From the NCBI GenBank assembly GCA_046757465.1, contig JBHHYH010000006.1:13693-77692 (forward strand): a stretch of 64,000 bases of DNA, in the 5' to 3' direction. The notes under the pieces were generated by a model, which had not been told where the DNA came from, did not search any database, and saw nothing but the letters and a program-made list of their open reading frames with translations. The translations under genes and the position numbers were made by a program. This stretch comes from Scalindua_A sp046757465 (GTDB lineage Bacteria; Planctomycetota; Brocadiia; Brocadiales; Scalinduaceae). Below are positions 24,773-33,162 of the stretch, in pieces (within the stretch, counting starts at the first letter, position 1; each line of letters begins with the position of its first letter).

Positions 24773-24875
24773 CACCTCCACATTCTTCGTCGGGTCACTT
24801 ACGCTCCATAGCTTCAGCGACGGAGCATATCCACCTTAGGTGGATAGCTCTCTGCGTAGGCGGGTGGAAAATTAA
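24764..24875. repeat. GC-rich palindromic repeat, copy 2
   Basis: It begins GAAGCTCCACGGGCAAAGCCC inside the 3' end of the TraB/GumN gene and ends GGCGGGTGGAAAATTAAGTA. It contains a local hairpin TATCCACC/GGTGGATA. Its left end is shared with the element at 37378 and its right end with the copy at 23655-23805. It belongs to a dispersed repeat family. Confidence 0.7.
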
Positions 24876-24956
24876 GTAGATATTAAATGGACAGAAAGAA
24901 ATGGTTGAAATGCGCTAAATACAAAGTAATATTTTAGTAGTAAGGGGGTGAGAAAA

Positions 24957-25244
24957 ATGACACATGAAATAGACTCTCCTCAATTTAATAGTGATGATGT
25001 AAAAATAAGTAAGGCAATAGATCAGGGTATAATAAAAATCGGGCTTACTGAATCACAAATCTCAGAGGTGATAGAGAGAAAACCTTATGAATTTGATGTT
25101 TATGAGACGGAAACAGATTATGAAGGAGTTTATATAACATGGGTAGTGAACGGGTCTCGCCGAAGTATGAACTTAATGAGAACTTATACTCTTAAATTCA
25201 AGAACGGCAACTTAATAAGTTGGAGCTGGGAAAATTACTCATAA
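24957..25244 (+). CDS. hypothetical small protein, 95 aa
   Basis: Soluble, no signal peptide. A helix (ISKAIDQGIIKIGLTESQISEVIE) is followed by beta strands ending YTLKFKNGNLISWSWENYS. The order (a GLTESQISEVI helix, then an aromatic beta sheet) resembles the BamE/SmpA-like fold, in which a helix pair packs on a small sheet, but it lacks the lipoprotein signal of those proteins. I chose ATG 24957, nine bases after AGGGGG, over GTG 24948. No partner genes are evident. Confidence 0.5.
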   Translation: MTHEIDSPQFNSDDVKISKAIDQGIIKIGLTESQISEVIERKPYEFDVYETETDYEGVYITWVVNGSRRSMNLMRTYTLKFKNGNLISWSWENYS

Positions 25245-25287
25245 TATCGAATCAAGACTCATATTCAGGGAAGCAGAAAAGCAATAG

Positions 25288-25566
25288 TTAGTATTCCGAG
25301 ACGAAAAACGAATAGATGGTGAACACAAGCATCACAAACCCAAAGAATCCATATATAAAAAGAGCATATTCTGCCTCACCCGTCTTTGATATAAAATATC
25401 TCATGTTTAGAACAAACCCCCAATAAAATGAAAACAAATAAGTAGTTATCAGGGCAAGCTTCAGTTTCCTAAAAAGCATAAAGATCGAAACCAAAGAGAT
25501 ATATATAAACGCCTGTCCAAAGGGGATAGCTACCTCAGTAGACTTAAATACTTCATAAACAGGCAT
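25288..25566 (-). CDS. small membrane protein, 92 aa
   Basis: Three hydrophobic segments (about 13-31, 37-53 and 67-88) separated by short basic or polar loops (RKLK, ISKTGEAE). The ATG at 25566 follows GGGAGG on the minus strand at good spacing, which supports a real gene. The family is not recognised. It lies convergent to the preceding small protein gene and next to a GC-rich repeat region. No functional residues stand out. Confidence 0.5.
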   Translation of the reverse strand: MPVYEVFKSTEVAIPFGQAFIYISLVSIFMLFRKLKLALITTYLFSFYWGFVLNMRYFISKTGEAEYALFIYGFFGFVMLVFTIYSFFVSEY

Positions 25567-26019
25567 GCTTAACCTCCCGAATGTTTAGGCCAATTTTCAA
25601 ATTTACCTACTGTGTCTTTGCGTCACCACCTCACACTAGATTGCCTTTTCAGGGAATTAAGTCTCCTTTAGTTGTTGCTTATATGAGTCGCAAACTTAAT
25701 ACCATAAATTGCCTTTTTGAGTCGAAGGCTTCGCAACATACTGTATTAAGGAAGATACAGATTTACTTTTACATTAATAGACCATAATTGATATCTACTA
25801 ATGTCTCAAAATGACATCCGAGCTCATAATAGAAAACAGTTCAGGGTAGATATGCAGGGTTTACTACGTTAGAATGCCCCCATATTGGGCAGGCCTGCCC
25901 GTCCCTGCCTTGCCGGCAGGCAGGCGTCAGGCGGGCGGGGGTTCATCCGGGCGGGAAATTCCAACGGGGTTGACTTGCTTCCTCTTGCCATACACTGACG
26001 ATGTAAGGAGGGACAAAAA
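25567..26019. repeat. spacer with GC-rich palindromic repeat, copy 3 (25875-25971)
   Basis: The 5' part (25567-25870) holds nothing I can support as a gene. From 25875 the DNA turns GC-rich with nested palindromes built on GCCTGCC/GGCAGGC and GGGCGGG units. It ends with AAATTCCAACGGGGTT at 25956-25971. The exact reverse complement of that 16-mer occurs at 31198-31213, beside another GC-rich block. This marks both as copies of one element. Confidence 0.7.
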
Positions 26020-27243
26020 ATGCGAAATAAATCGATAATTATGGGAGTCATTTCCTTAGCATTTTTAGGAGGTCTAGGCTATCTCTGTTATGTTATCTAC
26101 CAAAATGCACAAACAAAATACCTTCGGGAAGCTATTGCGTATGAAGGTGTATCCAGATATGAAGAGGCTGTCAAGAGCTACGAACAATATCTCTCAAACT
26201 ATCCAAAAGATATTTTCACCAGGCTCCGATACGCCATGACCTGGCATAAATTAAATGAAGAAGACAAGTATATAAAACTCTTACATAAAATAGCACATGA
26301 AATATCAGAACTTAAGCCTGAAGAAAGAGACATACTTAGGTCTAACGAAAATTGGCATACGTTATTAGGAGAACTCGTTGAAACAGCAACAAATAGAACA
26401 CTTAATAGCTCTGAAGCGGCATCTTACACAGGATACATAAAATCGATACTTGCAAAGGAGCATTCCGATATTTACGACAATTTTGTGTCTGGTAAATACA
26501 ACAATGAATCCAAAGCCATTGAAGCTCTACTGGAGCTGGCAAACACTCAGGGTAAATACGCATTCATGCTGTGGTTTGACGAAAATAAAGAAGGAGTGCT
26601 TGTTGCAATGAGAACATACGAAGATTTTTTTACCCGATTTTTTGAAAAAGAATCTAAGTCATGGGCTACGCCGTATTCAATATCCAAATGGAAGGAAGCA
26701 AAGGCCCGCAACCTTGCATCTTTGCTATTAAGGGCAGGGAAGGATAGATTTGACAAAAAAGAATACCATGAAGCCAGAAAGACTTTTGCAGACGGTGTTA
26801 AATATTCCACGCATAGTGGATTAAAGAAGGACAACCCTCTTGTTTCTGAACTTATGTACAACATGGCAATGACCTACTGGTATGAAGGAGCCTTTTTCTC
26901 TGCAGAAACAACTCTACTCGCTTTACAAAAGAAAAGTCCAGAATATGAAAAGGATAAGGTAACTAAACAAATAATACATGCCAAAGAGAAAGTAGCAAAT
27001 AACAGATTTAATAAACGTAGATACAAAGAGGCAAGAGAAGCATATGAAGATGCAATCGCATACTGCATTAGTGCCGGCTACAAAGTAAATAGCCCTCTCG
27101 TTGCTGAATTTATATACAAAATAGCAAAAACCTATGGCATGGAAGGAGACTATTCTTCAGAAAAATCGACTCTTCTATACTTGCGAAATTTAAGTCCGGA
27201 ATATAGATCGAAATTTATACTCGTCAGACCCGTAATCAGGTAA
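26020..27243 (+). CDS. membrane-anchored tetratricopeptide-repeat protein
   Basis: 407 aa. One N-terminal membrane segment (about 7-29) anchors the protein, and the remainder is exported or cytosolic helical repeat. TPR-like units are visible at about 30-75 (AIAYEGVSRYEEAVKSYEQY), 240-310 (DRFDKKEYHEARKTFADGV) and 325-400 (NRFNKRRYKEAREAYEDAI). The last two are near-duplicates, each followed by a SPLVxExxYxxAxTY motif, so they arose by internal duplication. The likely role is a scaffold for protein contacts. ATG 26020 follows AAGGAGGG. Monocistronic. Confidence 0.75.
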   Translation: MRNKSIIMGVISLAFLGGLGYLCYVIYQNAQTKYLREAIAYEGVSRYEEAVKSYEQYLSNYPKDIFTRLRYAMTWHKLNEEDKYIKLLHKIAHEISELKPEERDILRSNENWHTLLGELVETATNRTLNSSEAASYTGYIKSILAKEHSDIYDNFVSGKYNNESKAIEALLELANTQGKYAFMLWFDENKEGVLVAMRTYEDFFTRFFEKESKSWATPYSISKWKEAKARNLASLLLRAGKDRFDKKEYHEARKTFADGVKYSTHSGLKKDNPLVSELMYNMAMTYWYEGAFFSAETTLLALQKKSPEYEKDKVTKQIIHAKEKVANNRFNKRRYKEAREAYEDAIAYCISAGYKVNSPLVAEFIYKIAKTYGMEGDYSSEKSTLLYLRNLSPEYRSKFILVRPVIR

Positions 27244-27364
27244 ATTGACCAAATCACATTTGATACATTTATTAAGGCATGGCATTATGAATGCTATGGA
27301 GCATTAGTCGATTATGTTGTTTTTGTTGTAGACTGGCCTGGAAACGAAGAAATTTCTACCATAC

Positions 27365-29098
27365 TCAAACCCCTTTACGTAATCCAATATAAATAATCAA
27401 AAATCCTACTCCTGCAATAAACAGGAGTATGCCCCCTGTAATAAGATCGCCGAAGATTAATTTACCTATCCCGAATGTCGTTCCGTATATCAATGCAACG
27501 CCTGCAAACCAGTTTACGAGGAAGTTCCATCCGAGCACGGTCTTTTTGTCTGTGTTTATCTTATTCCTGATAGGCCCCCAGAAACCGCCCGGAGAAACCA
27601 GATTATAAAATCTTACAAGGTTCTCCTCCTGCACCGGCTTTGTAAGAAAGGTTACTATCACCCATATAAGTATGGATGATGGAACGATTATTAGAATCCT
27701 GTGTTGTATTGCCAGATCAAAGGGTTGTAATATTAAGTTGATAATAACCGATGCCGTCAATCCAGAGATTTCAGACCATGCATTTATACGCCACCAGAAC
27801 CATCTCAGGATTAAGACGAGTCCGATACCCATACCCATAGGGATTAAGAATTCCCATGCCCTGCTGATAGAGTGCATGAATGACGCCGTAAAGGCAGCGA
27901 TTAACATCAGAACTACCACACATATTTTGGACACTATAACGTAATGCCTTTCATCTGCATTCTTAACCATAAATCTCCTATACAAATCATTTATGAAATA
28001 AGACGATCCCCAGTTAAGATGTGTGTCAATGGTTGACATAAATGCCGCCAGAAACGAAGCTATAAGTAATCCCTTGAGTCCGGCAGGCAGAAATTTGTTA
28101 ATGGCCATTGGATAGGCATCCTTACTCTCAGTAAGATTTGGAAATACTACCAATGATACAAGACCCACAATCACCCACGGCCACACCCTCAAGGCGTATT
28201 GTGCAATGTTAAACCAAAGGGTTGCATAAAGAGCGTGCTTTTCATCCTTTGCCGATAACATCCTCTGTATAATGTAACCTCCTCCATCTGCATTATGGGT
28301 CGACCACCACATGATACTTATGAATACCAGAAACATGAAAAAAGGTGACGACCAGAACTCTACAGTTAGAGGTGATAAGCTGTAATCGATAGGTGGGAAA
28401 AAATAAAGGACTGACTCCCTTGCATTACTCATTGATACCAGTTGTAATTTCAACTCTGTCATCCCTCCAACCGCATTTACCGAATATATCGCCAGCGTAA
28501 TGGCCCCTCCCATTGCAATAATGAATTGTATCAGGTCGGTTGCAACGACTCCCCAGAACCCTGAGAGTACGGAATAGACCAGCGCTATAACCACGCATAT
28601 ACCTATTGATATCCACTGTTTCTCTTGCGGTATTCCTAACGTTACGCGGAACACGGTTGACATCGCCTGTATCACCCATCCCATTACGACAAAGTTATAG
28701 ATGGTTGAGAAATATCCTGCCTTGAAACCCCTTAAGACAGATGCCGGTTTTCCGGAATATCTGATTTCTATAAGTTCGTTGTCCGTTAATACGCCCGTCC
28801 TTCGCCAGAGTCGTGAGAAGAGGAATACGCCGAGGAGTCCTCCAAGGGATGCGTTCCACCAGAACCAGTTACGCCAGATACCGTCACTGCGTACGTATTC
28901 GGTAACGGCAAGCGGGGTATCCGCTGCAAAGGTCGTGGCGACCATGGATGTCCCCACCAGCCACCAGGGCAGGGTGCTTCCTGAAAGGAAGTATTCTCTG
29001 GTGTTCTTGCTTGCCCTTTTAGAGAAATAAAGCCCCACTGCCAGGGCAAAGATGCAGTATCCAAAAATAATAAACCAGTCAATTAAGGCAAGATGCAT
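27365..29098 (-). CDS. sodium:solute symporter (SSS/SLC5 family)
   Basis: 577 aa with about 14 membrane segments over the whole length. The SSS signature is seen in the first third: YFLSGSTLPWWLVGTSMVAT and TPLAVTEYVR near residues 34-70. The Na+-site helix AFMSTIDTHLNWGSSYFINDLY near 355-375 is characteristic of the family. The substrate cannot be told from sequence alone. The gene is visibly richer in G+C than its surroundings, which hints at acquisition from elsewhere. ATG 29098. The neighbouring gene at 29440-31053 is a second, divergent SSS transporter in the same direction. Confidence 0.9.
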   Translation of the reverse strand: MHLALIDWFIIFGYCIFALAVGLYFSKRASKNTREYFLSGSTLPWWLVGTSMVATTFAADTPLAVTEYVRSDGIWRNWFWWNASLGGLLGVFLFSRLWRRTGVLTDNELIEIRYSGKPASVLRGFKAGYFSTIYNFVVMGWVIQAMSTVFRVTLGIPQEKQWISIGICVVIALVYSVLSGFWGVVATDLIQFIIAMGGAITLAIYSVNAVGGMTELKLQLVSMSNARESVLYFFPPIDYSLSPLTVEFWSSPFFMFLVFISIMWWSTHNADGGGYIIQRMLSAKDEKHALYATLWFNIAQYALRVWPWVIVGLVSLVVFPNLTESKDAYPMAINKFLPAGLKGLLIASFLAAFMSTIDTHLNWGSSYFINDLYRRFMVKNADERHYVIVSKICVVVLMLIAAFTASFMHSISRAWEFLIPMGMGIGLVLILRWFWWRINAWSEISGLTASVIINLILQPFDLAIQHRILIIVPSSILIWVIVTFLTKPVQEENLVRFYNLVSPGGFWGPIRNKINTDKKTVLGWNFLVNWFAGVALIYGTTFGIGKLIFGDLITGGILLFIAGVGFLIIYIGLRKGV

Positions 29099-29439
29099 GT
29101 TTCAGATTTAAGAATTAAGGGATTCCTGAATTTCTAAATTGTTTTTAATTTAGAGCGTGGTCCACCAAAAACATTCTGACAATTGGAAACGAAATGGTGG
29201 GCAATGCCCACCCTACCCGAATAACTTCAAAGTCCGCCGAAGTCGCTTTGTTAATCCTGTCAAAAAATTAAAATTTATTTTTTCTTTTCATTTTCCTGAC
29301 TTTAGGCACTTCCCGTCCGAACGGCCTAGCCGGGCGGGTAGATCACTTTTAACTTTAGCTCACTCTCGTCACTTTGGTTACTTGCCCTACAGCAGCCAGG
29401 TGGCTATGCCGCACTGTACTTATTCTGTGGCGAAAAAAA
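29099..29439. other. spacer with GC-rich repeat fragment, copy 4 (29318-29345)
   Basis: No supported gene. The segment 29318-29345 reads CCCGTCCGAACGGCCTAGCC followed by GGGCGGG, matching the GTCCGAACGGC...GCCGGGCGGGC core at 31838-31867. It is a short copy of the dispersed GC-rich family. The remainder is ordinary AT-rich spacer between the two transporter genes. Confidence 0.5.
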
Positions 29440-31053
29440 TTACAGGATTGAAGTTAAGACTCTCGAAACTATTATTGTGATTATTATAATAGCAAGAGTA
29501 TATATTACCAGCGTGTAGGCTCTTTTATCTTTCAACCAGCTTTGTCTCTCAGGGTGTTTCGTCAATATACCTTTCAGAGTCCAGCCTTCTGAGCTATATG
29601 AGGCAGTTGGAGCTATTTTTGAATATATAAGTGAAACACTTAATGTGGTGCAAAACCCGATTGGTCCCCACCAGAGCCAGGAGATAGATGGTATGTATTG
29701 ACCTATGAGGAAATTTAACGTAGTACCAACTATTATGCCAGTAATCACACCAGCACCTGTCAATGATCGGAATAAAATACCACCTAAAAAAGTAGCCAGA
29801 ATAGGGCCGGAAAATGCTGAGCCTATCATGTTCACGATCTCGATTACGGTGGAAGAAGATTTTGCTACAAAGTAAGCTCCCCCTGCACTGAATATACCCC
29901 ATAATAATGTTATGAGCCTTGAGAGGCGGAGCATCTTAAGGGGATTCTGTCCGACTTTTGGCTTAAATCTGAGAACAAAATCCGAGACCGTTACGGCCGA
30001 AAGTGAATTATAGGCAGAATCGATACTCGACATGGAGGCAGCAAAGAGTCCTGCCATAACCAGACCTACCACACCAACAGGCAAATAGTTGATCATAAAA
30101 GTAGGCACCAGATAATCCGGATTTTTGCCTTCGAGTTGAGAAGCAAATTCAGGTTGTGTTTGAATAAAGGCTGCCAAGACAACTCCGAATATGATGTAAG
30201 TTAGAACTATGGGAAACCGAATCAGTCCATTCATCATCAGGGCATTTTGGGCTTGACGATTATCTGGTGTGGCGAGCAAACGCTGAGCCTGACTCTGGTC
30301 ACATCCATAATAACCCATATATAGGAACATGCAACCAATGATCATGGGCCAAAAAGCAAAAGTATGGCCGTCTCCAAAACCATGATGGGAAAAATCTATT
30401 GCGTTCAGCCGGGTCGGATCAATTGATAAAGAAGACAAATCCCCACCTAACATATTTATGGACACAATCAGCGCAACAAGTACACCGCCGTACAAAATGA
30501 TAAGCTGCAAGATATCGCTGTACACGTCTGCCATTATCCCCCCGATGGTGGTATACGCTATAGCTACGACTGCCATAATAATCATAGTAATCGTAATAGG
30601 CAAGCCCAGTACCACGGCGAGGACCAGTGCAGACGTGTACAGGATTACGCTTGTTGAAAGCCCACGGGAAAACATGAATAGTGCCGACAACGTAAGCCGC
30701 GTGCCCACACCGAATCTTCGTTCGGCATATTCGTAGACCGAAGCACCTGAGAGTTGACGGAAAACAGGCACAAGTAAAAACATTATGGCAATCATGGCAA
30801 GTGGCACAGCAAATTCATACTGCAACCACTTGATGCCACCACCGGTCTTGAGCGCCACAAATGCAGGAGCGCTAATCAAGCTTATGGCGCTCACCTGGTT
30901 GGCTGCAAGGGATGTGGCTATAACAGTGGGACCCATCTTTCTCCCACCAAGAAAATAGTCGTCGGTTGAATGTTGACGCTTCGCTAGCCAGACACCCAAT
31001 CCTATGATCCCGATTAAGTAAATTATTAATACTACCCAGTCTATAAGAGTCAT
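29440..31053 (-). CDS. sodium:solute symporter (SSS/SLC5 family), second copy
   Basis: 537 aa, about 13 membrane segments. N-terminal WVVLIIYLIGIIGLGVWLA leads to the family signature DDYFLGGRKMGPTVIATSLA near residues 32-51. GLFAASMSSIDSAYNSLSAV near 345 is the Na2-site region. It is not a recent duplicate of the downstream transporter, since the sequences differ throughout. Solute unknown: the pair may import organic acids, sugars or osmolytes. ATG 31053. The upstream region (31054-31400) is filled with repeat DNA, so its promoter is not obvious. Confidence 0.9.
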   Translation of the reverse strand: MTLIDWVVLIIYLIGIIGLGVWLAKRQHSTDDYFLGGRKMGPTVIATSLAANQVSAISLISAPAFVALKTGGGIKWLQYEFAVPLAMIAIMFLLVPVFRQLSGASVYEYAERRFGVGTRLTLSALFMFSRGLSTSVILYTSALVLAVVLGLPITITMIIMAVVAIAYTTIGGIMADVYSDILQLIILYGGVLVALIVSINMLGGDLSSLSIDPTRLNAIDFSHHGFGDGHTFAFWPMIIGCMFLYMGYYGCDQSQAQRLLATPDNRQAQNALMMNGLIRFPIVLTYIIFGVVLAAFIQTQPEFASQLEGKNPDYLVPTFMINYLPVGVVGLVMAGLFAASMSSIDSAYNSLSAVTVSDFVLRFKPKVGQNPLKMLRLSRLITLLWGIFSAGGAYFVAKSSSTVIEIVNMIGSAFSGPILATFLGGILFRSLTGAGVITGIIVGTTLNFLIGQYIPSISWLWWGPIGFCTTLSVSLIYSKIAPTASYSSEGWTLKGILTKHPERQSWLKDKRAYTLVIYTLAIIIITIIVSRVLTSIL

Positions 31054-31468
31054 TCGATTATTTCACAATATCTAAGGTTTCCTGCCCGAATATATCGTTC
31101 CCGCCCCCGCCTGTACCAGAACGGGCAGGCGAACGGCTCCCGCCCGAAAGACGTGGCCGGGTGGCCAGGTGGGTATGAAAAGGAACATGGCAGTGTAAAC
31201 CCCGTTGGAATTTCGCACTGGGTATTCCTACGGGATAAACTTGAAATACCGAAGCTTGATAGTTTGTGACGTGCGTAAATATTATGACGAATTGAATCTT
31301 TTTTCAAATAAAAACCATCACCACTACTTGAATATCGAAACATTGAAAAGTATACTCCTCTTTCCTCCCATGTTGATGAATTACACATAGTCGTCTCTTT
31401 GGTAAAAACTTTTGTATAGTTCACAAAAATATTATGCTATGATATATTTTACCCAAAGGAGAAAAAGA
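31054..31468. repeat. spacer with GC-rich palindromic repeat, copy 5 (31081-31213)
   Basis: GC-rich block with CCTGCCCGAATATATCG..., CCAGAACGGGCAGGCGAACGG and CGCCCGAAAGACGTGGCCGG. It ends at 31198-31213 with the reverse complement of the 16-mer found at 25956-25971. Reading frames that cross it on the minus strand are composed of repeat sequence and are not credible genes. Confidence 0.65.
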
Positions 31469-31921
31469 TTGAGGAAAGTTATAGACAATCTTCAAACCAT
31501 AAGCTGGCTTTTTCCTATTTTTAGTGGATTTATTGTTATATCTTGTGTAGTGTATTGCCTGATATGGTGGCAACCTCACCCCATGACTATATTCGATGTA
31601 GATTGCAGTATTGTATGCTGGAACTTTTGCCGTACGATGAGTAAATTCTGGGCTGCCGTTGCAATTATAGTAGCAAGCCTTTCTGTCCTTTCTGGCATCT
31701 TATTTAAACTTAAAAGTAAATATGCAATTATGTTAGCAGCTTTTTCAGGTGTTTTAACACTTCCTGTTGGTGTCTTGCCACTATTTACAATATGGCTGCG
31801 TCGACACAGGCTGTCAGAGAATTGTCATTCCCTGCCCGACCCGTCCGAACGGCATTGCCGGGCGGGCAAATGGCAGGCGGGCGGACTTGATCCGGAATCT
31901 CATAACATTGAAAACCCTTAA
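31469..31921 (+). CDS. small membrane protein with repeat-derived C-terminus
   Basis: Three hydrophobic segments in the first 110 residues (FPIFSGFIVISCVVYCLIWW; WAAVAIIVASLSVLSGILF; YAIMLAAFSGVLTLPVGVLP), with a short Cys-containing external loop between the first two. After LFTIWLRRHR the reading frame enters a 135-bp inverted-repeat element (31822-31956). The final 34 or so residues (from ENCHSLPDPSERHCRAG on) and the stop are therefore repeat-encoded. I prefer TTG 31469, seven bases after GGAGA. ATG 31439 is the alternative. Function not known. Confidence 0.5.
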   Translation: MRKVIDNLQTISWLFPIFSGFIVISCVVYCLIWWQPHPMTIFDVDCSIVCWNFCRTMSKFWAAVAIIVASLSVLSGILFKLKSKYAIMLAAFSGVLTLPVGVLPLFTIWLRRHRLSENCHSLPDPSERHCRAGKWQAGGLDPESHNIENP

Positions 31922-31956
31922 AATTTGAGGATTCTGAAATAAATTCAGAATGACAA
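31822..31956. mobile_element. 135-bp MITE-like element with GC-rich core
   Basis: Terminal inverted repeats TTGTCATTC (31822-31830) and GAATGACAA (31948-31956) bound a GC-rich core with palindromes (CCGTCCGAACGGC, CCGGGCGGGC). A second hairpin, ATTCTGAA/TTCAGAAT, sits at the right end. No transposase is encoded. It invades the 3' end of the preceding gene and supplies its stop. Terminal TGTCATTC/GAATGACA repeats are a common design of non-autonomous elements in many bacterial genomes. Confidence 0.65.
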
Positions 31957-32029
31957 AATGACGCTTTTTATGATTCTTGGACAGTTTGGTAAGGTTTAAT
32001 CACTGAAAATCATTTTTAATTAATTTCCT

Positions 32030-32097
32030 CCGCGACCTCCCTGCCCCAGTCCGTACCGGCACGGGCGTGCAACAAGCTCTTTGGCGGGTACGGTCTC
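32030..32097. repeat. GC-rich palindromic repeat, copy 6
   Basis: GC-rich block CCTGCCCCAGTCCGTACCGG...GGCGGGTACGG immediately upstream of the gene at 32121. GTACC and GGTAC units can pair. It displaces any normal promoter of that gene further upstream. Confidence 0.5.
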
Positions 32098-32120
32098 AGC
32101 GGCAAACTTTTGTAATTATT

Positions 32121-32894
32121 ATGAAGAAAGGAAGAGTTTTAACAATTATCATCTTACAAATTTTTATCCTGGCCATTTTTTGTCCAGCAGTATTTTCTAA
32201 ACAGTGGACCTTGACGGGACAGGTGGTGGACGGCTTTGATAATGCACTGAAGGACGTTGAGATTAAAATAAAAGGGACTAAATTTGCGACAAAGACTGAT
32301 GAAAATGGTCAATACAGGATCAGTTATCATCCTGGTAAAGTGGAAATATCATTCGGGAAAAAAGGCTATGCAACCCAAAAATTTCTCCTAAATATACGTG
32401 ATATAAAAGAGGTCCCCATGCGAAAATTAAATCTCTGGAAACTCCCGGAAAGTGGTGGCATGTTTCTGGTAAGAATAGATGATTACAAGAAGATAGAAAA
32501 GAGGAATTATTTTTCAAAGCGTGATGATAATAGTATAAGTTTTTATGCAAAAGGCGACCCAACCAAAATTATCTGCCCGGCTGACTCTTTCGAACAGGGT
32601 GGAATTGAAATGATGATACTTGATTACTCAAAGGAAAGTCCACTCGTAGTGGGTAAAACACTTTATAAACTTGAAGACGACAATCTTATAGGCAACATAA
32701 TATACAAATCAAGAGACTGGGACATTAATGATATTGATGATGTATATTCAAAAATATCAAATAGATTAGGCCTACGTTATGTCAAGCTGGAACCCGGCAA
32801 GTACTTCTATTGTATTGGTGAAATTACGCTGAGGTCAAAGGTTGGTTACGGTTATTACCTAGAGGTTACTACAGCAAATTTATCAGATAAATAA
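32121..32894 (+). CDS. secreted protein with carboxypeptidase-regulatory-like domain
   Basis: 257 aa from ATG 32121. The signal peptide covers residues 1-27 (VLTIIILQIFILAIFCPAVFS). Residues 30-105 are a carboxypeptidase regulatory-like (transthyretin-type) beta sandwich: LTGQVVDGFDNALKDVEIKI, then FATKTDENGQYRIS and GKKGYATQKF. The remaining 150 residues are beta-rich and unrecognised. The typical role is adhesion or a structural module on the cell surface. Upstream frames extend into GC-rich repeat and are not part of the gene. It stands alone. Confidence 0.75.
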   Translation: MKKGRVLTIIILQIFILAIFCPAVFSKQWTLTGQVVDGFDNALKDVEIKIKGTKFATKTDENGQYRISYHPGKVEISFGKKGYATQKFLLNIRDIKEVPMRKLNLWKLPESGGMFLVRIDDYKKIEKRNYFSKRDDNSISFYAKGDPTKIICPADSFEQGGIEMMILDYSKESPLVVGKTLYKLEDDNLIGNIIYKSRDWDINDIDDVYSKISNRLGLRYVKLEPGKYFYCIGEITLRSKVGYGYYLEVTTANLSDK

Positions 32895-33007
32895 GACTCG
32901 TAAGAACTTATCATGTTAGGTGCTTAACAAAAATATTTTGACAATTTTTGGCAAAAAATAAGTATATCTAGGATTTAATCCTTTAGGATTTTATAAAAGG
33001 CTAAAGT

Positions 33008-33050
33008 CATGCCGAAGGCAGACCTGCCTCTGGCACGGCCTTAACTCCTT
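33008..33050. repeat. GC-rich palindromic repeat, copy 7
   Basis: ATGCCGAAGGCAGACCTGCC followed by TCTGGCACGGCC gives a short imperfect hairpin in the AT-rich leader region before the acyl-CoA synthetase operon. It resembles the other GC-rich blocks in composition but shares only short words with them. Confidence 0.4.
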
Positions 33051-33162
33051 TTCTGACTTGTTCGGGTTAGGTAATATCCAGACAAGTTATTGTATCTAAT
33101 TTTCGGATACCGCCAATGACCTAGAAATGCTTTTTTGGGGAGCAAACTCTACATTTAGAATC

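Noticed and set aside
25581..25787. 68-codon plus-strand frame
   Set aside because: No ribosome site, low-complexity composition unlike a protein, and it lies in a repeat-rich spacer.
25869..26051. 60-codon minus-strand frame over the start of the TPR gene
   Set aside because: Encoded largely by palindromic repeat and antisense to the well-supported TPR gene start.
31050..31424. 124-codon minus-strand frame upstream of the second symporter
   Set aside because: It runs through the GC-rich repeat 31081-31213, which dictates most of its sequence (Pro, Arg, Cys), and has no homology signature.
32938..32968. TTGACA with TATATC as promoter for the acyl-CoA synthetase operon
   Set aside because: The spacer would be 19 bases and the -10 match is weak in very AT-rich DNA, so it cannot be told from chance.
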